A stretch of 64,000 nucleotides of DNA, from contig NZ_STGG01000012.1 in the NCBI RefSeq assembly GCF_005222695.1, forward strand, positions 310,001 to 374,000, written 5' to 3'. Shown here one piece after another: positions 20,314 to 29,021 of this stretch. Made by a program: the position numbers and the translations under genes. Each line of letters opens with the position of its first letter. The stretch's first letter is position 1. Origin of the DNA: Massilia sp. HP4 (GTDB lineage: Bacteria; Pseudomonadota; Gammaproteobacteria; Burkholderiales; Burkholderiaceae_D). Under the pieces are notes generated by a model. That model did no database searches. It was given only the letters and a program-made list of their open reading frames with translations, and had not been told where the DNA came from.

Positions 20314-20892
20314 ATGGACAAACGCCATTTCCTCGGCGCCGCCTTAGTCACGGGCGTGGCGCCGGCATTCGCCAGCCGACCGGCGGCCCAAGCGGCCGGC
20401 CCAACGCTGCTGACCATCACCGGCGCGATCACGCGCAGCAACCGCGGCGCCCTCGATCCGGCGCTCGACCAGATGATGGCGAAACAAAAGCTGGCCTTCG
20501 ACCGGGCCTATGCCCTGGACTTCGCGGCCCTGGCCGCCCTGCCGGCGCGCACCATCCGCCCGACCCTGGAATACGACGGCAAGCCGCACACCCTGCGCGG
20601 GCCCTTGCTGGCCGAGGTACTGGCCCAGGCCGGCGCCAGGCCGCGCGATGCGGCCAAGGTGTTGATGCGGGCGGTCGACGGCTATGCGGCCGTGCTCGAG
20701 ATGTGGCAATTGCGGGCGTGGAACTTCATCGTCGCCACCCACCTGGATGGCAAGCCGATCCCGCTGGGCGGGTTGGGGCCGCTATGGGCCGTATATGACG
20801 CCGACCGGGTGCCGCAAATGGCAGCGCTCCCGGTGGCGCAACGTTTCGGCGCTTGCCCCTGGGCCCTGTATCACCTGGAAGTGATGGGGTAG
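20314..20892 (+). CDS. Small molybdopterin-oxidoreductase-fold protein
   Basis: A 192-residue exported protein with a signal-like N-terminus (MDKRHFLGAALVTGVAPAFA) and a domain resembling the oxidoreductase molybdopterin-binding fold (SUOX-like): LLTITGAIT at the start, then PTLEYDGKPHTLRGPLLAEVLAQAG and LGGLGPLWAVYD. It is much shorter than true sulfite-oxidase-type enzymes. The only Cys (FGACPWALYH, near the end) is not in the usual catalytic position, so cofactor binding is doubtful. The ATG at 20314 begins the signal segment. Divergent from alkB; partner unknown. Confidence 0.7.
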   Translation: MDKRHFLGAALVTGVAPAFASRPAAQAAGPTLLTITGAITRSNRGALDPALDQMMAKQKLAFDRAYALDFAALAALPARTIRPTLEYDGKPHTLRGPLLAEVLAQAGARPRDAAKVLMRAVDGYAAVLEMWQLRAWNFIVATHLDGKPIPLGGLGPLWAVYDADRVPQMAALPVAQRFGACPWALYHLEVMG

Positions 20893-20896
20893 AGAA

Positions 20897-21259
20897 TCAG
20901 GCGTAGGCTTCGGCCAGGCTCATCACGCGTGGCGCCACCTTGATGCCGACATTGCCGAACAGGGCATCGATGGCGGCCAGGTTGGCGCTGCACTCTTCCG
21001 CCTTCCAGCCCTTGAACATATCGGTGCCATCTTTCTGGAAGTGCAGGTCGAGCACCTTGCCCTTGTCGCGGTGAACGTAGTTTTGCTGGTGGACGTTGTG
21101 GAAACCCAGCTCGGCAAGGCCGGCAAGCACGGTGTTCGGGGGGTTTTCCGGGTCGGTGGCCAGGAACACGCCAAAGGTCTTGCCCGGCGGTTTGGCGGCG
21201 ATGTCGACCTCATAAATCCCTGGTGCCTTGGTTACACTCGTGCTCTTCAGAAACAACAT
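20897..21259 (-). CDS. Conserved hypothetical protein
   Basis: A 120-residue protein with no signal peptide, preceded by a good AGGAGA ribosome site. Sequence features are a short beta-rich N-terminus (MLFLKSTSVTKAPGIYEVDI), a charged middle (NYVHRDKGKVLDLHFQKDGT) and a helical C-terminus. I do not recognise a family. Convergent with the molybdopterin-fold gene, four bases apart. Confidence 0.6.
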   Translation of the reverse strand: MLFLKSTSVTKAPGIYEVDIAAKPPGKTFGVFLATDPENPPNTVLAGLAELGFHNVHQQNYVHRDKGKVLDLHFQKDGTDMFKGWKAEECSANLAAIDALFGNVGIKVAPRVMSLAEAYA

Positions 21260-21381
21260 AGATGTTCTCCTGGCGCGCCAGTGACCTACAGGACAGGACG
21301 CGCAATGCTTATTAGTCAGTCAGTCCTCAAGCATATTTCCATACGGGAACTTTGTCGACCTTTGTCTTGGGTTTCTTGGCG

Positions 21382-21759
21382 TTAGCGCATCAATAAACCA
21401 ACAACTGTGGCGCCGATTAGCGCGGCGCAAGCCAGCATGCCCAAAATAAAGCCTGCTTCACGCTTGGCCGGGTCGCGGTAATAGCCCAGCGCGTACAGGA
21501 TGCGGCCCAGGCACCACAGCAGGCCGCCGGCCGCCGCCCACACATCGCCCAGGAAGCTGGCGCACAGCCACAGGGGCACCAGTACCAGCGGCAGCATTTC
21601 CAGCGTGTTCATCTGGACACGGTGGGCGCGCTGGAACGCTTCGGGACCGTCCATCGATGGCGCTGGCACCTTGTAGCGCACGCGAGCATAGCCGGCGACG
21701 CCCCAGGTCCAGAAATAGACACCGAGAACAGCGAGCGTGGCCCAGGCGGTAAAGAACAT
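21382..21759 (-). CDS. MAPEG family membrane protein
   Basis: A 125-residue protein with four hydrophobic helices. The signature RAHRVQMNTLEMLPLV and the later GRILYALGYYRDPAKREAGF match the MAPEG superfamily (membrane-associated proteins in eicosanoid and glutathione metabolism). Bacterial members are often glutathione-linked, but the substrate is unknown here. A good AAGGAA ribosome site precedes the ATG. Confidence 0.9.
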   Translation of the reverse strand: MFFTAWATLAVLGVYFWTWGVAGYARVRYKVPAPSMDGPEAFQRAHRVQMNTLEMLPLVLVPLWLCASFLGDVWAAAGGLLWCLGRILYALGYYRDPAKREAGFILGMLACAALIGATVVGLLMR

Positions 21760-21802
21760 CGTGTTTTTCCTTCGTTATTGGAATGGCAAAAAAATGAGGC
21801 GC

Positions 21803-22639
21803 TCAATCGCCGGCGCGCTTGCGCCGCGCCAGGTCGGCCGTCAACGGCAGCAGCGCCTCATACAGCTTGCCGGTCGCTTCATCCCACTCGAGCAAGGCCT
21901 GCTGCTGGCGCGCCACGGTCGCATGGTCGCCGCGCGCCACCGGGCCGCTCAGGGCCGCTGCTGGACCAAGGCGGAACACATTGGCCATGGTCTCGCTGGC
22001 CAGCGGGCGCGCCAGTTCGCGCGCCACATGTTCTGGCACGCCGGCCGCCTGGTAGGCGCGCAAGGCGGCGTCGAGCACCGTAGTCAGGTAGTTTGAGGCG
22101 AACACCGCCGCCGCGTGATAGACCGTCTTGGCCGCGGCATCGATCGGCACCGGGCGGGCGCCGATCGCCTCGAAGGCCGGGGTCAGGCGCGCCAGCGCCG
22201 CCGCGTCACCCTCGGTCCCGCAATAGGTGCCGGTGAAGTCGAGCGCCACTGCGTCGGGATCGGCGAAGCTGCGGATCGGGTGCACGCTGGCGACCAGCGC
22301 GCCCCTGTCCCGCAGTGCCTGCAGTTCGTTCGAGGCCTTGGCGCCGCTGCAGTGGAACACCACCGCATCGCGCAGCTTGTCCTGCTGCGCCTGCGCCAGC
22401 GCCGCCGCCATCGGCGCGATCTGGTCGTCGCTCACGGCCAGCAGCCAGATATCGGCCGGTCGCAGCGCCGCGAGATCGGCGCAAACCTGGCCGGCGCCAA
22501 TGAAATCGACCGCCGCCCGGGCGCTGGCTTGCGAGCGGGTCAGCACGTCCTGCACTTCGAGGATGCCGCCGTGCGAAAACAGCCGGCCCAGCACCTTGCC
22601 GACATGGCCGGCGCCGATCAGGTTCAGGGTCGACGCCAC
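21803..22639 (-). CDS. Rossmann-fold DUF2520 protein
   Basis: A 278-residue protein with an N-terminal NAD(P)-binding motif (LNLIGAGHVGKVLGRLF) and a C-terminal all-helical DUF2520 domain (ARELARPLASETMANVF and ALSGPVARGDHATVA). The fold resembles pyrroline-5-carboxylate reductase and 6-phosphogluconate dehydrogenase-like enzymes. Substrate unknown. The GTG start at 22639 follows the stop of the DUF924 gene immediately (TGACGTG), so the two are probably translationally coupled. Confidence 0.85.
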   Translation of the reverse strand: MASTLNLIGAGHVGKVLGRLFSHGGILEVQDVLTRSQASARAAVDFIGAGQVCADLAALRPADIWLLAVSDDQIAPMAAALAQAQQDKLRDAVVFHCSGAKASNELQALRDRGALVASVHPIRSFADPDAVALDFTGTYCGTEGDAAALARLTPAFEAIGARPVPIDAAAKTVYHAAAVFASNYLTTVLDAALRAYQAAGVPEHVARELARPLASETMANVFRLGPAAALSGPVARGDHATVARQQQALLEWDEATGKLYEALLPLTADLARRKRAGD

Positions 22640-22640
22640 G

Positions 22641-23219
22641 TCAGAAGCCCGAACCGGGCTGGGACAGGTAGTCGAGTTCTTCCGGCGTCGAGGCGCGGCC
22701 CAGGATGGCATTGCGGTGCGGGAAGCGGCCGAAGCGAGCGATCACGCCGCGGTGGCGGTGCGCGTAGTCGAGCGATTGGCCAAAACCTTCGTGCGCGGCG
22801 GCCAGCTCGGTGAACAGGTCGACCGCCTGTTCTTGCATGCGCGCGTCTTCCGCGTGCTCGAACGGCATGTAGACGAAAGAGCGCTCCCACGGGCTCAAGT
22901 CCAGGTGCGCGCCCGATTCGACCAGCTGGCGCGCGGCGCTCAAGGCCAGTGCGTCGCCGGCGAAGGATTCCGGCGTGCCGCGATACGCGTTGCGGGTGAA
23001 CTGGTCGAGCACCAGGATGCGCGCCAGCACGCCGCGCGGGCCTTGCTCGTCCCATTCGCGCAGGCCGCCGGCGATCGCGTGGTTGATCGCCGCGCCGAAG
23101 CGTTCGCGGATCGCGGCGTCGAAGGCGTCGTCCTTGCGGAACCATTCGGCGCGCTGCTTGCCGTGGCCTGCGTTCGAAGATGGCAGGAACCAGAAATCGA
23201 GAACTGCTTGTGCGTCCAT
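22641..23219 (-). CDS. DUF924 family protein
   Basis: A 192-residue helical protein of the DUF924 family (TPR-like fold). Recognisable elements are VLDFWFLPS at the N-terminus, EWFRKDDAFDAAIRERFG, LARILVLDQFTRNAYRGTP and RFPHRNAILGRASTPEE near the end. Function unknown. The ATG at 23219 is chosen because it starts the family domain; the frame extends 30 codons further. Upstream partner of the DUF2520 gene. Confidence 0.9.
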   Translation of the reverse strand: MDAQAVLDFWFLPSSNAGHGKQRAEWFRKDDAFDAAIRERFGAAINHAIAGGLREWDEQGPRGVLARILVLDQFTRNAYRGTPESFAGDALALSAARQLVESGAHLDLSPWERSFVYMPFEHAEDARMQEQAVDLFTELAAAHEGFGQSLDYAHRHRGVIARFGRFPHRNAILGRASTPEELDYLSQPGSGF

Positions 23220-23265
23220 TGGAAAACCCCGTTTGGCATTGTTTTGGTCTTGCGAACTTGATGGA

Positions 23266-24009
23266 TCAGTTACGCGCGTGCGACAGCTGGAAGGAGTCGA
23301 CGCCGTCAAAGGCCGCCAGCTCGCGCGCCAGCTCCGACAGCGGCGCGCCGGTCTTGCGCGACAGCGCCAGCGCCACGAAGCGCCATTCCTGGCGGCCTTC
23401 GTCGCTGCTGATGGTCAGCGAGCTGCCGGCGATCTCGTAGCCGCGCTCGAGCGCCAGCTTGCGGATCGCATCTTCGCGCGGCATGAACTCCTGCTTGAAG
23501 CGCATCCGCACCGCCACCGCATGGCGCGACGGCAGGAAGGTCTCCAGGCGATTCAGGTAGATCATGATCATCGCCGACAGGAAGGCCAGGCCCATCGCGG
23601 CGAGATAGAAGCCGACGCCGATCAGGATGCCGATCGCCGACGAAGCCCAGATCGAGGCGGCCGTGGTCAGGCCGCTGATATTGAAGCCGTCGCGCATGAT
23701 GACGCCGGCGCCGAGGAAGCCGATGCCGGTGACCACGCCCTGGATGATGCGGGTCGGATCGATCGGCGCCAGGATGCCCGAATGGCCACCGTACCAGAAG
23801 TCTGGATAGCCGGCCAGGATGGTCAGCGCGGCCGAGGCCATGCACACCAGGCCATAGGTGCGCATGCCGGCCGCGCGGCCGTGGTAGGCGCGCTCGTAGC
23901 CGACCAGCAGGCCAAGCAGCAAGGCCCCGACCAGGTGCAACAGGATCAGGCCATTGGTGAACAGCTCGTTCTTCGACCAATAGGCCGCGATCAGGTTGTA
24001 TTCGGTCAT
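23266..24009 (-). CDS. MgtC/SapB family membrane protein
   Basis: A 247-residue inner-membrane protein. About five helices (about 20-160) carry the family signature GLLVGYERAYHGRAAGMRTY and GVVTGIGFLGAGVIMRDG, followed by a soluble ACT-like C-terminal domain. MgtC proteins are linked to growth in low Mg2+ and survival in hosts, acting by inhibiting or tuning ATP synthase and ion balance rather than transporting Mg2+. No Mg2+ leader recognised upstream. Confidence 0.92.
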   Translation of the reverse strand: MTEYNLIAAYWSKNELFTNGLILLHLVGALLLGLLVGYERAYHGRAAGMRTYGLVCMASAALTILAGYPDFWYGGHSGILAPIDPTRIIQGVVTGIGFLGAGVIMRDGFNISGLTTAASIWASSAIGILIGVGFYLAAMGLAFLSAMIMIYLNRLETFLPSRHAVAVRMRFKQEFMPREDAIRKLALERGYEIAGSSLTISSDEGRQEWRFVALALSRKTGAPLSELARELAAFDGVDSFQLSHARN

Positions 24010-24038
24010 GCGCTATCGCGTTGGAATTGCGTCAAGCC

Positions 24039-24299
24039 TCAGGGCTTCTTCTTGACCAGCTGCTTTTCGAAGGCCAGGTCGTTCTTGCTGATGCGCGGCT
24101 GCTCCTGCGGTCCCAGTCCCTTGACGAAGACGACGAAGTCGTCGAGCTCCATCGGTGGGCACAGCGGCGGGCTGCCGGGCGCTTCGGACAGGTAGAAGTG
24201 GCCGTCGCCGGTGCGCGCCATCGAGTACAGGTTGTTCCCGGTGCGCTGCTTGAGGCGCTCGACGGCGGTGCTGGCACGGGTGGAACGCGAGCTGGCCAT
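24039..24299 (-). CDS. Small hypothetical protein
   Basis: An 86-residue soluble protein starting one base after the stop of the aminopeptidase gene. Basic, Ser/Thr-rich N-terminus, then a region with SEAPGSPPLCPPMELDDF and a lysine-rich end. No family recognised. The tight spacing suggests co-transcription with the upstream aminopeptidase. Confidence 0.6.
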   Translation of the reverse strand: MASSRSTRASTAVERLKQRTGNNLYSMARTGDGHFYLSEAPGSPPLCPPMELDDFVVFVKGLGPQEQPRISKNDLAFEKQLVKKKP

Positions 24300-24300
24300 A

Positions 24301-26118
24301 TCAGATCGCCTCCGTGCGCAGCATCAGCCACTCGAAGGCCGGGCCCTCGACGTGCGGCGTCAGGCGCGCGCGCACGGTCGCGTGGTAGTCGTTCAGCCAC
24401 GCGATTTCGTCGGGGCGCAGCAACGATTTATCGAGGCAGCGCGTATCGATCGGGCACAGGGTCAGGGTCTCGAAGCCGAGGTATTCGCCGAACTCGGACG
24501 TTTCGACATGTTCATTCAGCACCAGGTTCTCGATGCGGATGCCCCAGCGGCCCGGGCGATAGATGCCCGGCTCGATCGAGGTGATCATGCCCGGCTCCAT
24601 CGCGGTATGCGGTTCCGGCGGCACCGCCGGCGAAATCGTCTGCGGGCCTTCGTGCACGTTCAGGAAATAACCGACGCCATGGCCGGTGCCGTGGCCATAG
24701 TCGATGCCGGCGGCCCAGATCGGCGCGCGCGCGATCGCGTCGAGCATCGGCGCGCGGGTGCCGCGCGGGAAGCGCGCGGCCGACAGGTTGATCAGGCCCT
24801 TGAGCACCAGCGTGTAGTCGCGCATCTGCGCGCTGCCCGGCGTGCCGACCGGGATCACGCGCGTGATGTCGGTGGTGCCGCCCAGGTACTGGCCGCCCGA
24901 GTCGATCAGCAGCAGGCCGTCGCCTTCGATGACCGCGCAGCTCGCGCTCTCGGCGCGGTAGTGCATGATCGCGCCATTGCTGTTGAAGCCGGCGATGGTC
25001 GAGAAGCTCGCACTGACGAAATTCGGACGGCGCGCACGGGCGGCGACGATGCGGGTGTCGATGTCGACTTCGTTGATTGGCGTGCGGTTCGGATCGGCCA
25101 GCAGCGGCTCGAGCGCGGCGAAGAATTCGCACAGCGCGGCGCCATCCTGTTCCATCGCGGCGCGCACATTGACCGCTTCGCTGTCGAGCTTGCGCGATTT
25201 GGCGAAGGTGGTCGGGTTGATCGCCTCGACCACATTGACGCCCTGCGCCACGGCGGCGCGCATGCCGGAGGTGACGCGGCGCGGGTCGAGCAACAGGGTC
25301 GCGCCTTCTGGTAGCGATTCGAGCGCATGCACGGCGTTCGCATACGGCGCCAGGTGCACGTCGTCGGCCTCGAGGCGGGCACGCACATCCTGAGGCACTT
25401 TACCGTCGAGGACGAACAGGGTCGCATCGCCGCGGCCGATCAGCGCATGCGCCAGGAACACCGGATTGAAGCTGACGTCGGCGCCGCGCAGGTTGAACAG
25501 GTAGGCGATGTCGTCCAGGGTCGAGATGAAGTGGAAGCCGGCGCCGTGCGCTTCCATCGCAGCGCGCGTGGCGTGCAGCTTGTCGGCGCGGCTGACAGTC
25601 GCGTATGGCGCCAGGTGTTCGAAGACAGGCTCGGTCGGCAGCGATGGACGCTCGCTCCACACCTCATCGAGCAGGTCGATGTCGGTACGCAGGTTGACTC
25701 CCCTGGCCTTCAAGGCATCGCCCAACAGGCGGGCGCCGGCCAGGCCCAGCACGCGCGCATCGACCGCAGCGGTCTGGCCCACGGCCAGGTTCGCGGCCAG
25801 CCAGTCGACGTGCAACTGGCTCGCGGCGCCCGGGATCTTCATCAGCGCGATCTCCGAGCCGGCCAGTTCGGTCTCGGCCTGGGTGAAGTAGCGGCCATCG
25901 GTCCAGACGCCGGCGAAACCGGCGGTGGCGATGAAGGTGCCGACCGAGCCGGTGAAGCCTGACAGCCATTCGCGGCCCTTCCAGTGGCCGGGCAGGTATT
26001 CGGACAGATGCGGATCGCTCGACGGGACGATATAGGCGTCGATGCCGTGGCGCGCCATGGCGGCGCGCAGTTGCGCGAGGCGGCCTGCACGTGCGGCCTG
26101 GAATTCGTTATGGGACAT
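24301..26118 (-). CDS. Xaa-Pro aminopeptidase (M24 family)
   Basis: A 605-residue metallopeptidase that removes N-terminal residues before proline. Two creatinase-like N-terminal domains (PSSDPHLSEYLPGHWKGREWLSGFTGSVG) precede a pita-bread M24B catalytic domain with metal ligands in LLIDSGGQYLGGTTDITR, GHGTGHGVGYFLNVHEGPQ and a late SIEPGIYRPGRWGIRIEN. Length and domain order match the cytosolic APP1/XPNPEP1 type rather than the shorter E. coli PepP. The ATG at 26118 (MSHNEFQAARAGRLAQLR) is preferred to an upstream in-frame codon. Confidence 0.93.
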   Translation of the reverse strand: MSHNEFQAARAGRLAQLRAAMARHGIDAYIVPSSDPHLSEYLPGHWKGREWLSGFTGSVGTFIATAGFAGVWTDGRYFTQAETELAGSEIALMKIPGAASQLHVDWLAANLAVGQTAAVDARVLGLAGARLLGDALKARGVNLRTDIDLLDEVWSERPSLPTEPVFEHLAPYATVSRADKLHATRAAMEAHGAGFHFISTLDDIAYLFNLRGADVSFNPVFLAHALIGRGDATLFVLDGKVPQDVRARLEADDVHLAPYANAVHALESLPEGATLLLDPRRVTSGMRAAVAQGVNVVEAINPTTFAKSRKLDSEAVNVRAAMEQDGAALCEFFAALEPLLADPNRTPINEVDIDTRIVAARARRPNFVSASFSTIAGFNSNGAIMHYRAESASCAVIEGDGLLLIDSGGQYLGGTTDITRVIPVGTPGSAQMRDYTLVLKGLINLSAARFPRGTRAPMLDAIARAPIWAAGIDYGHGTGHGVGYFLNVHEGPQTISPAVPPEPHTAMEPGMITSIEPGIYRPGRWGIRIENLVLNEHVETSEFGEYLGFETLTLCPIDTRCLDKSLLRPDEIAWLNDYHATVRARLTPHVEGPAFEWLMLRTEAI

Positions 26119-26247
26119 GGCTAAGTGCGTCGGTTTGGTTTTCCAAGCCACGTATCATACGCCGCAATCCTTCCGAATGGCCAACGGGAACGCATGCCTC
26201 TGTCGGATGACGCATAATGGCCAGGCACTCAACTGACCCTGAAGACC

Positions 26248-26829
26248 ATGCACGAATTCCACCACGAGCGCGCGCGAGCGCTACTGGCGAATGCCACCGA
26301 GATCGTCGAACCCATTGAAGTGAATGCCGCCGTGCGGCGCGTTGCCGATGCACTCAACACCCGCTTCGGCGCCGAGGATGCGGCCGAGTTCCCGCTGGTG
26401 CTGGGCGTGATGGGCGGCGCGGTGGTGTTCACCGGCCACCTGCTGCCGCAACTGACCTTCCCGCTCGACTTCGACTACATCCATGTCAGCCGCTATGGCG
26501 ACGAAGACCGCGGCGGCGAGATCGTCTGGAAGGTGATCCCGCGCCAGAACGTGGTCGGCCGCAAGATCGTGGTGGTGGACGATATCCTGGACGAAGGCGA
26601 GACCCTGGCCCACGTCAAGCAGCGCCTGCTCGACATGGGCGCGGCCGAGGTGATCGTCGCGGTATTTGCCGACAAGGACCTGGGCCGCGCCAAGCCGATC
26701 GAGGCCGACCTGGTTGGGTTGACCCTGCCGAACAAATTCGTGGTCGGCTTCGGCATGGACGTGTATGGCTACTGGCGCAACCTGCCGGGCTTGTGGACGA
26801 TCCGGCCCGAGGATTTGAAGCCGGCGTAG
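26248..26829 (+). CDS. Hypoxanthine-guanine phosphoribosyltransferase-like enzyme
   Basis: A 193-residue purine-salvage type phosphoribosyltransferase, converting a free base and PRPP to a nucleotide. The PRPP loop VVVDDILDEGETL (about 108-120) contains the acidic pair Asp111-Asp112, and a GVMGGAVVF loop lies near 53-61. The choice of base (hypoxanthine or guanine) is by family resemblance. Divergent from the aminopeptidase gene. Its TAG stop lies inside a 35-bp palindromic repeat (26826-26860). Confidence 0.9.
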   Translation: MHEFHHERARALLANATEIVEPIEVNAAVRRVADALNTRFGAEDAAEFPLVLGVMGGAVVFTGHLLPQLTFPLDFDYIHVSRYGDEDRGGEIVWKVIPRQNVVGRKIVVVDDILDEGETLAHVKQRLLDMGAAEVIVAVFADKDLGRAKPIEADLVGLTLPNKFVVGFGMDVYGYWRNLPGLWTIRPEDLKPA

Positions 26830-26860
26830 GGTTGGCGGCTTCGCCGCCGACGCGTTCAAC
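26826..26860. repeat. 35-bp palindromic (REP-like) repeat, copy 1
   Basis: Contains the inverted repeat GGCGGC/GCCGCC flanked by GTAGGGTTG and GACGCGTTCAAC. A copy in the opposite orientation with a single mismatch lies at 57931-57965. It contains the stop codon of the phosphoribosyltransferase gene. A RAYT gene is present at 18292; an enzymatic link is inference. Confidence 0.75.
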
Positions 26861-26880
26861 CAGCGCCCGCAATCACGTGC

Positions 26881-27834
26881 CTACAACGCCAACCGCGCAC
26901 GCGCCGCGTCGTATTCCCGCTTGAGCCGCTCGACCATCACGGCCACCGTCGGCACGTCGTCCATCAGGCCCACGCCCTGGCCCGCGCCCCAGATATCGCG
27001 CCAGGCCTTGGCCGCGCCCGAACCGAAGCTCATCTTGCTCTTGTCCGATTCAGGCAGCTTATCCGGATCGAGCCCGGCCGCCACGATCGATTTCTTCAGG
27101 TAGTTGCCGTGCACGCCGGTGAACAGGTTGGTGTACACCACGTCCGCCGCGCTCGATTCGACGATCGCATCGCGATAGCCATCGCTGACGTTCGACTCCT
27201 TCGTGGCCAGCCAGCGCGAACCGATGTAGGCGAAGTCGGCCCCCATCGCCTGCGCGGCCAGGATCGCGTCGCCCGTTGCGATCGATCCGGACAGGGCGAT
27301 CGGCCCCTTGAAGAACTTGCGTACCTCGCCCACCAGCGCAAACGGCGACAGCGCGCCCGCATGGCCGCCGGCGCCGGCGGCCACCAGGATCAGGCCATCG
27401 ACGCCCGCCTCCAGCGCCTTCTCGGCATGGCGGATCGAGACCACGTCGTGCATCACGATGCCGCCATACGAATGCACCGCGTCCATCATCTCGCGCGGCG
27501 GCGCGCGCAGCGACGAGATGATGATCGGCACCTGGTGCCTGACGCAGACCTCGACGTCGTGCGCCAGGCGGTCGTTCGATTGATGGACGATCTGGTTGAC
27601 CGCGATCGGCCCGACTTTCGCGCCCGGATTGGCGGCCGCGTACTCGGCCAGTTCGCGCTGCAAATCGGTCAGCCAGGTGTCGAGCAGCTCGGCCGGGCGG
27701 GCGTTCAGGGCCGGGAAAGAACCGACGATGCCGGCCTTGCACTGGGCCGCCACCAGGGCGGGACCGCTGGCGATGAACATCGGCGAAGCGATCACGGGAA
27801 GGGACAGGTCTTGCAGCACGGCGGGCATCGTCAT
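26881..27834 (-). CDS. Nitronate monooxygenase family flavoprotein
   Basis: A 317-residue TIM-barrel FMN enzyme of the 2-nitropropane dioxygenase/enoyl-reductase II group. Visible motifs are the N-terminal LPVIASPMFIASGPALVAA, a central GADGLILVAAG-like segment (GVDGLILVAAGAGGHAGALSPF) and the FMN phosphate region IALSGSIATGDAILAAQAMGADFAYIGSRW. It may oxidise nitronates or reduce related substrates with NAD(P)H. Convergent with the phosphoribosyltransferase gene across the 35-bp repeat. Confidence 0.9.
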   Translation of the reverse strand: MTMPAVLQDLSLPVIASPMFIASGPALVAAQCKAGIVGSFPALNARPAELLDTWLTDLQRELAEYAAANPGAKVGPIAVNQIVHQSNDRLAHDVEVCVRHQVPIIISSLRAPPREMMDAVHSYGGIVMHDVVSIRHAEKALEAGVDGLILVAAGAGGHAGALSPFALVGEVRKFFKGPIALSGSIATGDAILAAQAMGADFAYIGSRWLATKESNVSDGYRDAIVESSAADVVYTNLFTGVHGNYLKKSIVAAGLDPDKLPESDKSKMSFGSGAAKAWRDIWGAGQGVGLMDDVPTVAVMVERLKREYDAARARLAL

Positions 27835-27929
27835 GGGCAGCTCTCGGTGGTTGGATAGTGAATCAAATCATTATAGCGCCGAAAAAAGAACGGTCGTGCT
27901 AGATCGATGTGGATAGATGCCTTCCTCTA

Positions 27930-28102
27930 AGAGCCTATCCCGGTAGGTGGGGGGAAGCTCATGGCGACATGCGCGTAGGCGATGCATGGCTGGCGTGGGC
28001 AAGGCGCGAGGAGGCCGCATGGCGAGCCATGCAACGACGAGCAACGCAGCACACGCCAGCCAGGCGCGCCAGGAGCGACTCCCACCTACCGGGATAGGCT
28101 CT
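27930..28102. mobile_element. MITE-like element with 22-bp perfect terminal inverted repeats
   Basis: A 173-bp segment bounded by identical inverted 22-mers (27930-27951 and 28081-28102; each starts AGAGCCTATCCCGG). The interior is partly self-complementary (for example TGGCTGGCGTG on one side and its complement on the other), so the whole can fold into one long imperfect hairpin. It has no coding capacity of its own. The right end supplies the stop codon of the MBL-fold gene. This fits a miniature inverted-repeat element or large palindromic repeat; no target duplication is obvious. Confidence 0.7.
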
Positions 28103-29012
28103 AAACATCGAGCAAATGCTCACCCTCGATCCGTGCGGCGCCGGCGCGCACCAGCGCCGTGGCGGCCCATTCCCCCAGCTCGTCCGCATCCATTCCCAGC
28201 ATGGCCGACCGCACCCGCTCGATCAACGGGATGGCTGCTAGCAGCCCCGGCAACGTCGCCAAGGCAATCTTCCCACGCTCGAGCAACAGGAACTTGACCA
28301 GCACCTTGACCGCGTTGCGCGCATTGCGCGCCGGGTCGGCCGCCAGGTAGTCGAGGCGCTGCCTGGCCCGCTCCAGCGCGGCATCGACGTCGCCGAACAC
28401 CGGCCCATGGCCCGGAATGACCACGCGCGGCGCCAGGCTGTCGATCAGCTCGAGCGTAGCCCCGACCTCATCGAAACCGGGTTCGCCGGCCAGTTCGGGG
28501 AAAATCACACCAAAACCGTCCTGCCACAGCGCATCGCCCGACACCAGCACGCCCTCTTCTGCACAAAAGATGAGCAGCGCATGCGGATCGTGGCCCGGCG
28601 CGGCCAATACCTGCCAGCGCAGGCCGCCCAGCCGCAGCACGTCTCCGGGCGCCAGCACGCCATCGAAGCCGAAGCGCGGACATTGTTGGCCGGTGGCGCG
28701 AAAACTCAATGCGTCGTCGTCCCAGCGCGCGACCTTGTCGGCATCCAGCGCGGGGATCGCCGTGTGGCAGCCATAGGCCGCCTGCAGGGCCGCGTTGCCG
28801 CCGCAGTGGTCGGAGTGCAGGTGGGTGTTGAGCAGGCGGTCGAGCGGCCGTGCGCCGAGCACATGGCGCACCAGCGCCAGCGTCTGCGATGCGTGGGTGA
28901 CATAGCCGCTGTCGATCAGGGCCGTGTCGCCAGGCCCGATCAGTAGGACGTTATTTGACGACAGCCAATTGCGCTCAAGCACATGAACCGACGGGGGCAA
29001 GCGCAGGTCCAT
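28101..29012 (-). CDS. MBL-fold metallo-hydrolase
   Basis: A 303-residue metallo-beta-lactamase-fold hydrolase. The metal motif HLHSDH is at 64-69 (NTHLHSDHCGGN), with further His/Asp in APGHDPHALLIFCAEEGVLVSGDALWQDG and IPGHGPVFGD. Resembles glyoxalase-II-like or RNase-Z-like single-domain hydrolases; substrate unknown. Its stop codon TAG lies at the boundary of the 173-bp repeat element, so the extreme C-terminus (EGEHLLDV) may have been set by the insertion. Nine bases downstream of the DUF1289 gene. Confidence 0.9.
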   Translation of the reverse strand: MDLRLPPSVHVLERNWLSSNNVLLIGPGDTALIDSGYVTHASQTLALVRHVLGARPLDRLLNTHLHSDHCGGNAALQAAYGCHTAIPALDADKVARWDDDALSFRATGQQCPRFGFDGVLAPGDVLRLGGLRWQVLAAPGHDPHALLIFCAEEGVLVSGDALWQDGFGVIFPELAGEPGFDEVGATLELIDSLAPRVVIPGHGPVFGDVDAALERARQRLDYLAADPARNARNAVKVLVKFLLLERGKIALATLPGLLAAIPLIERVRSAMLGMDADELGEWAATALVRAGAARIEGEHLLDV

Positions 29013-29021
29013 GGCCCGGCC

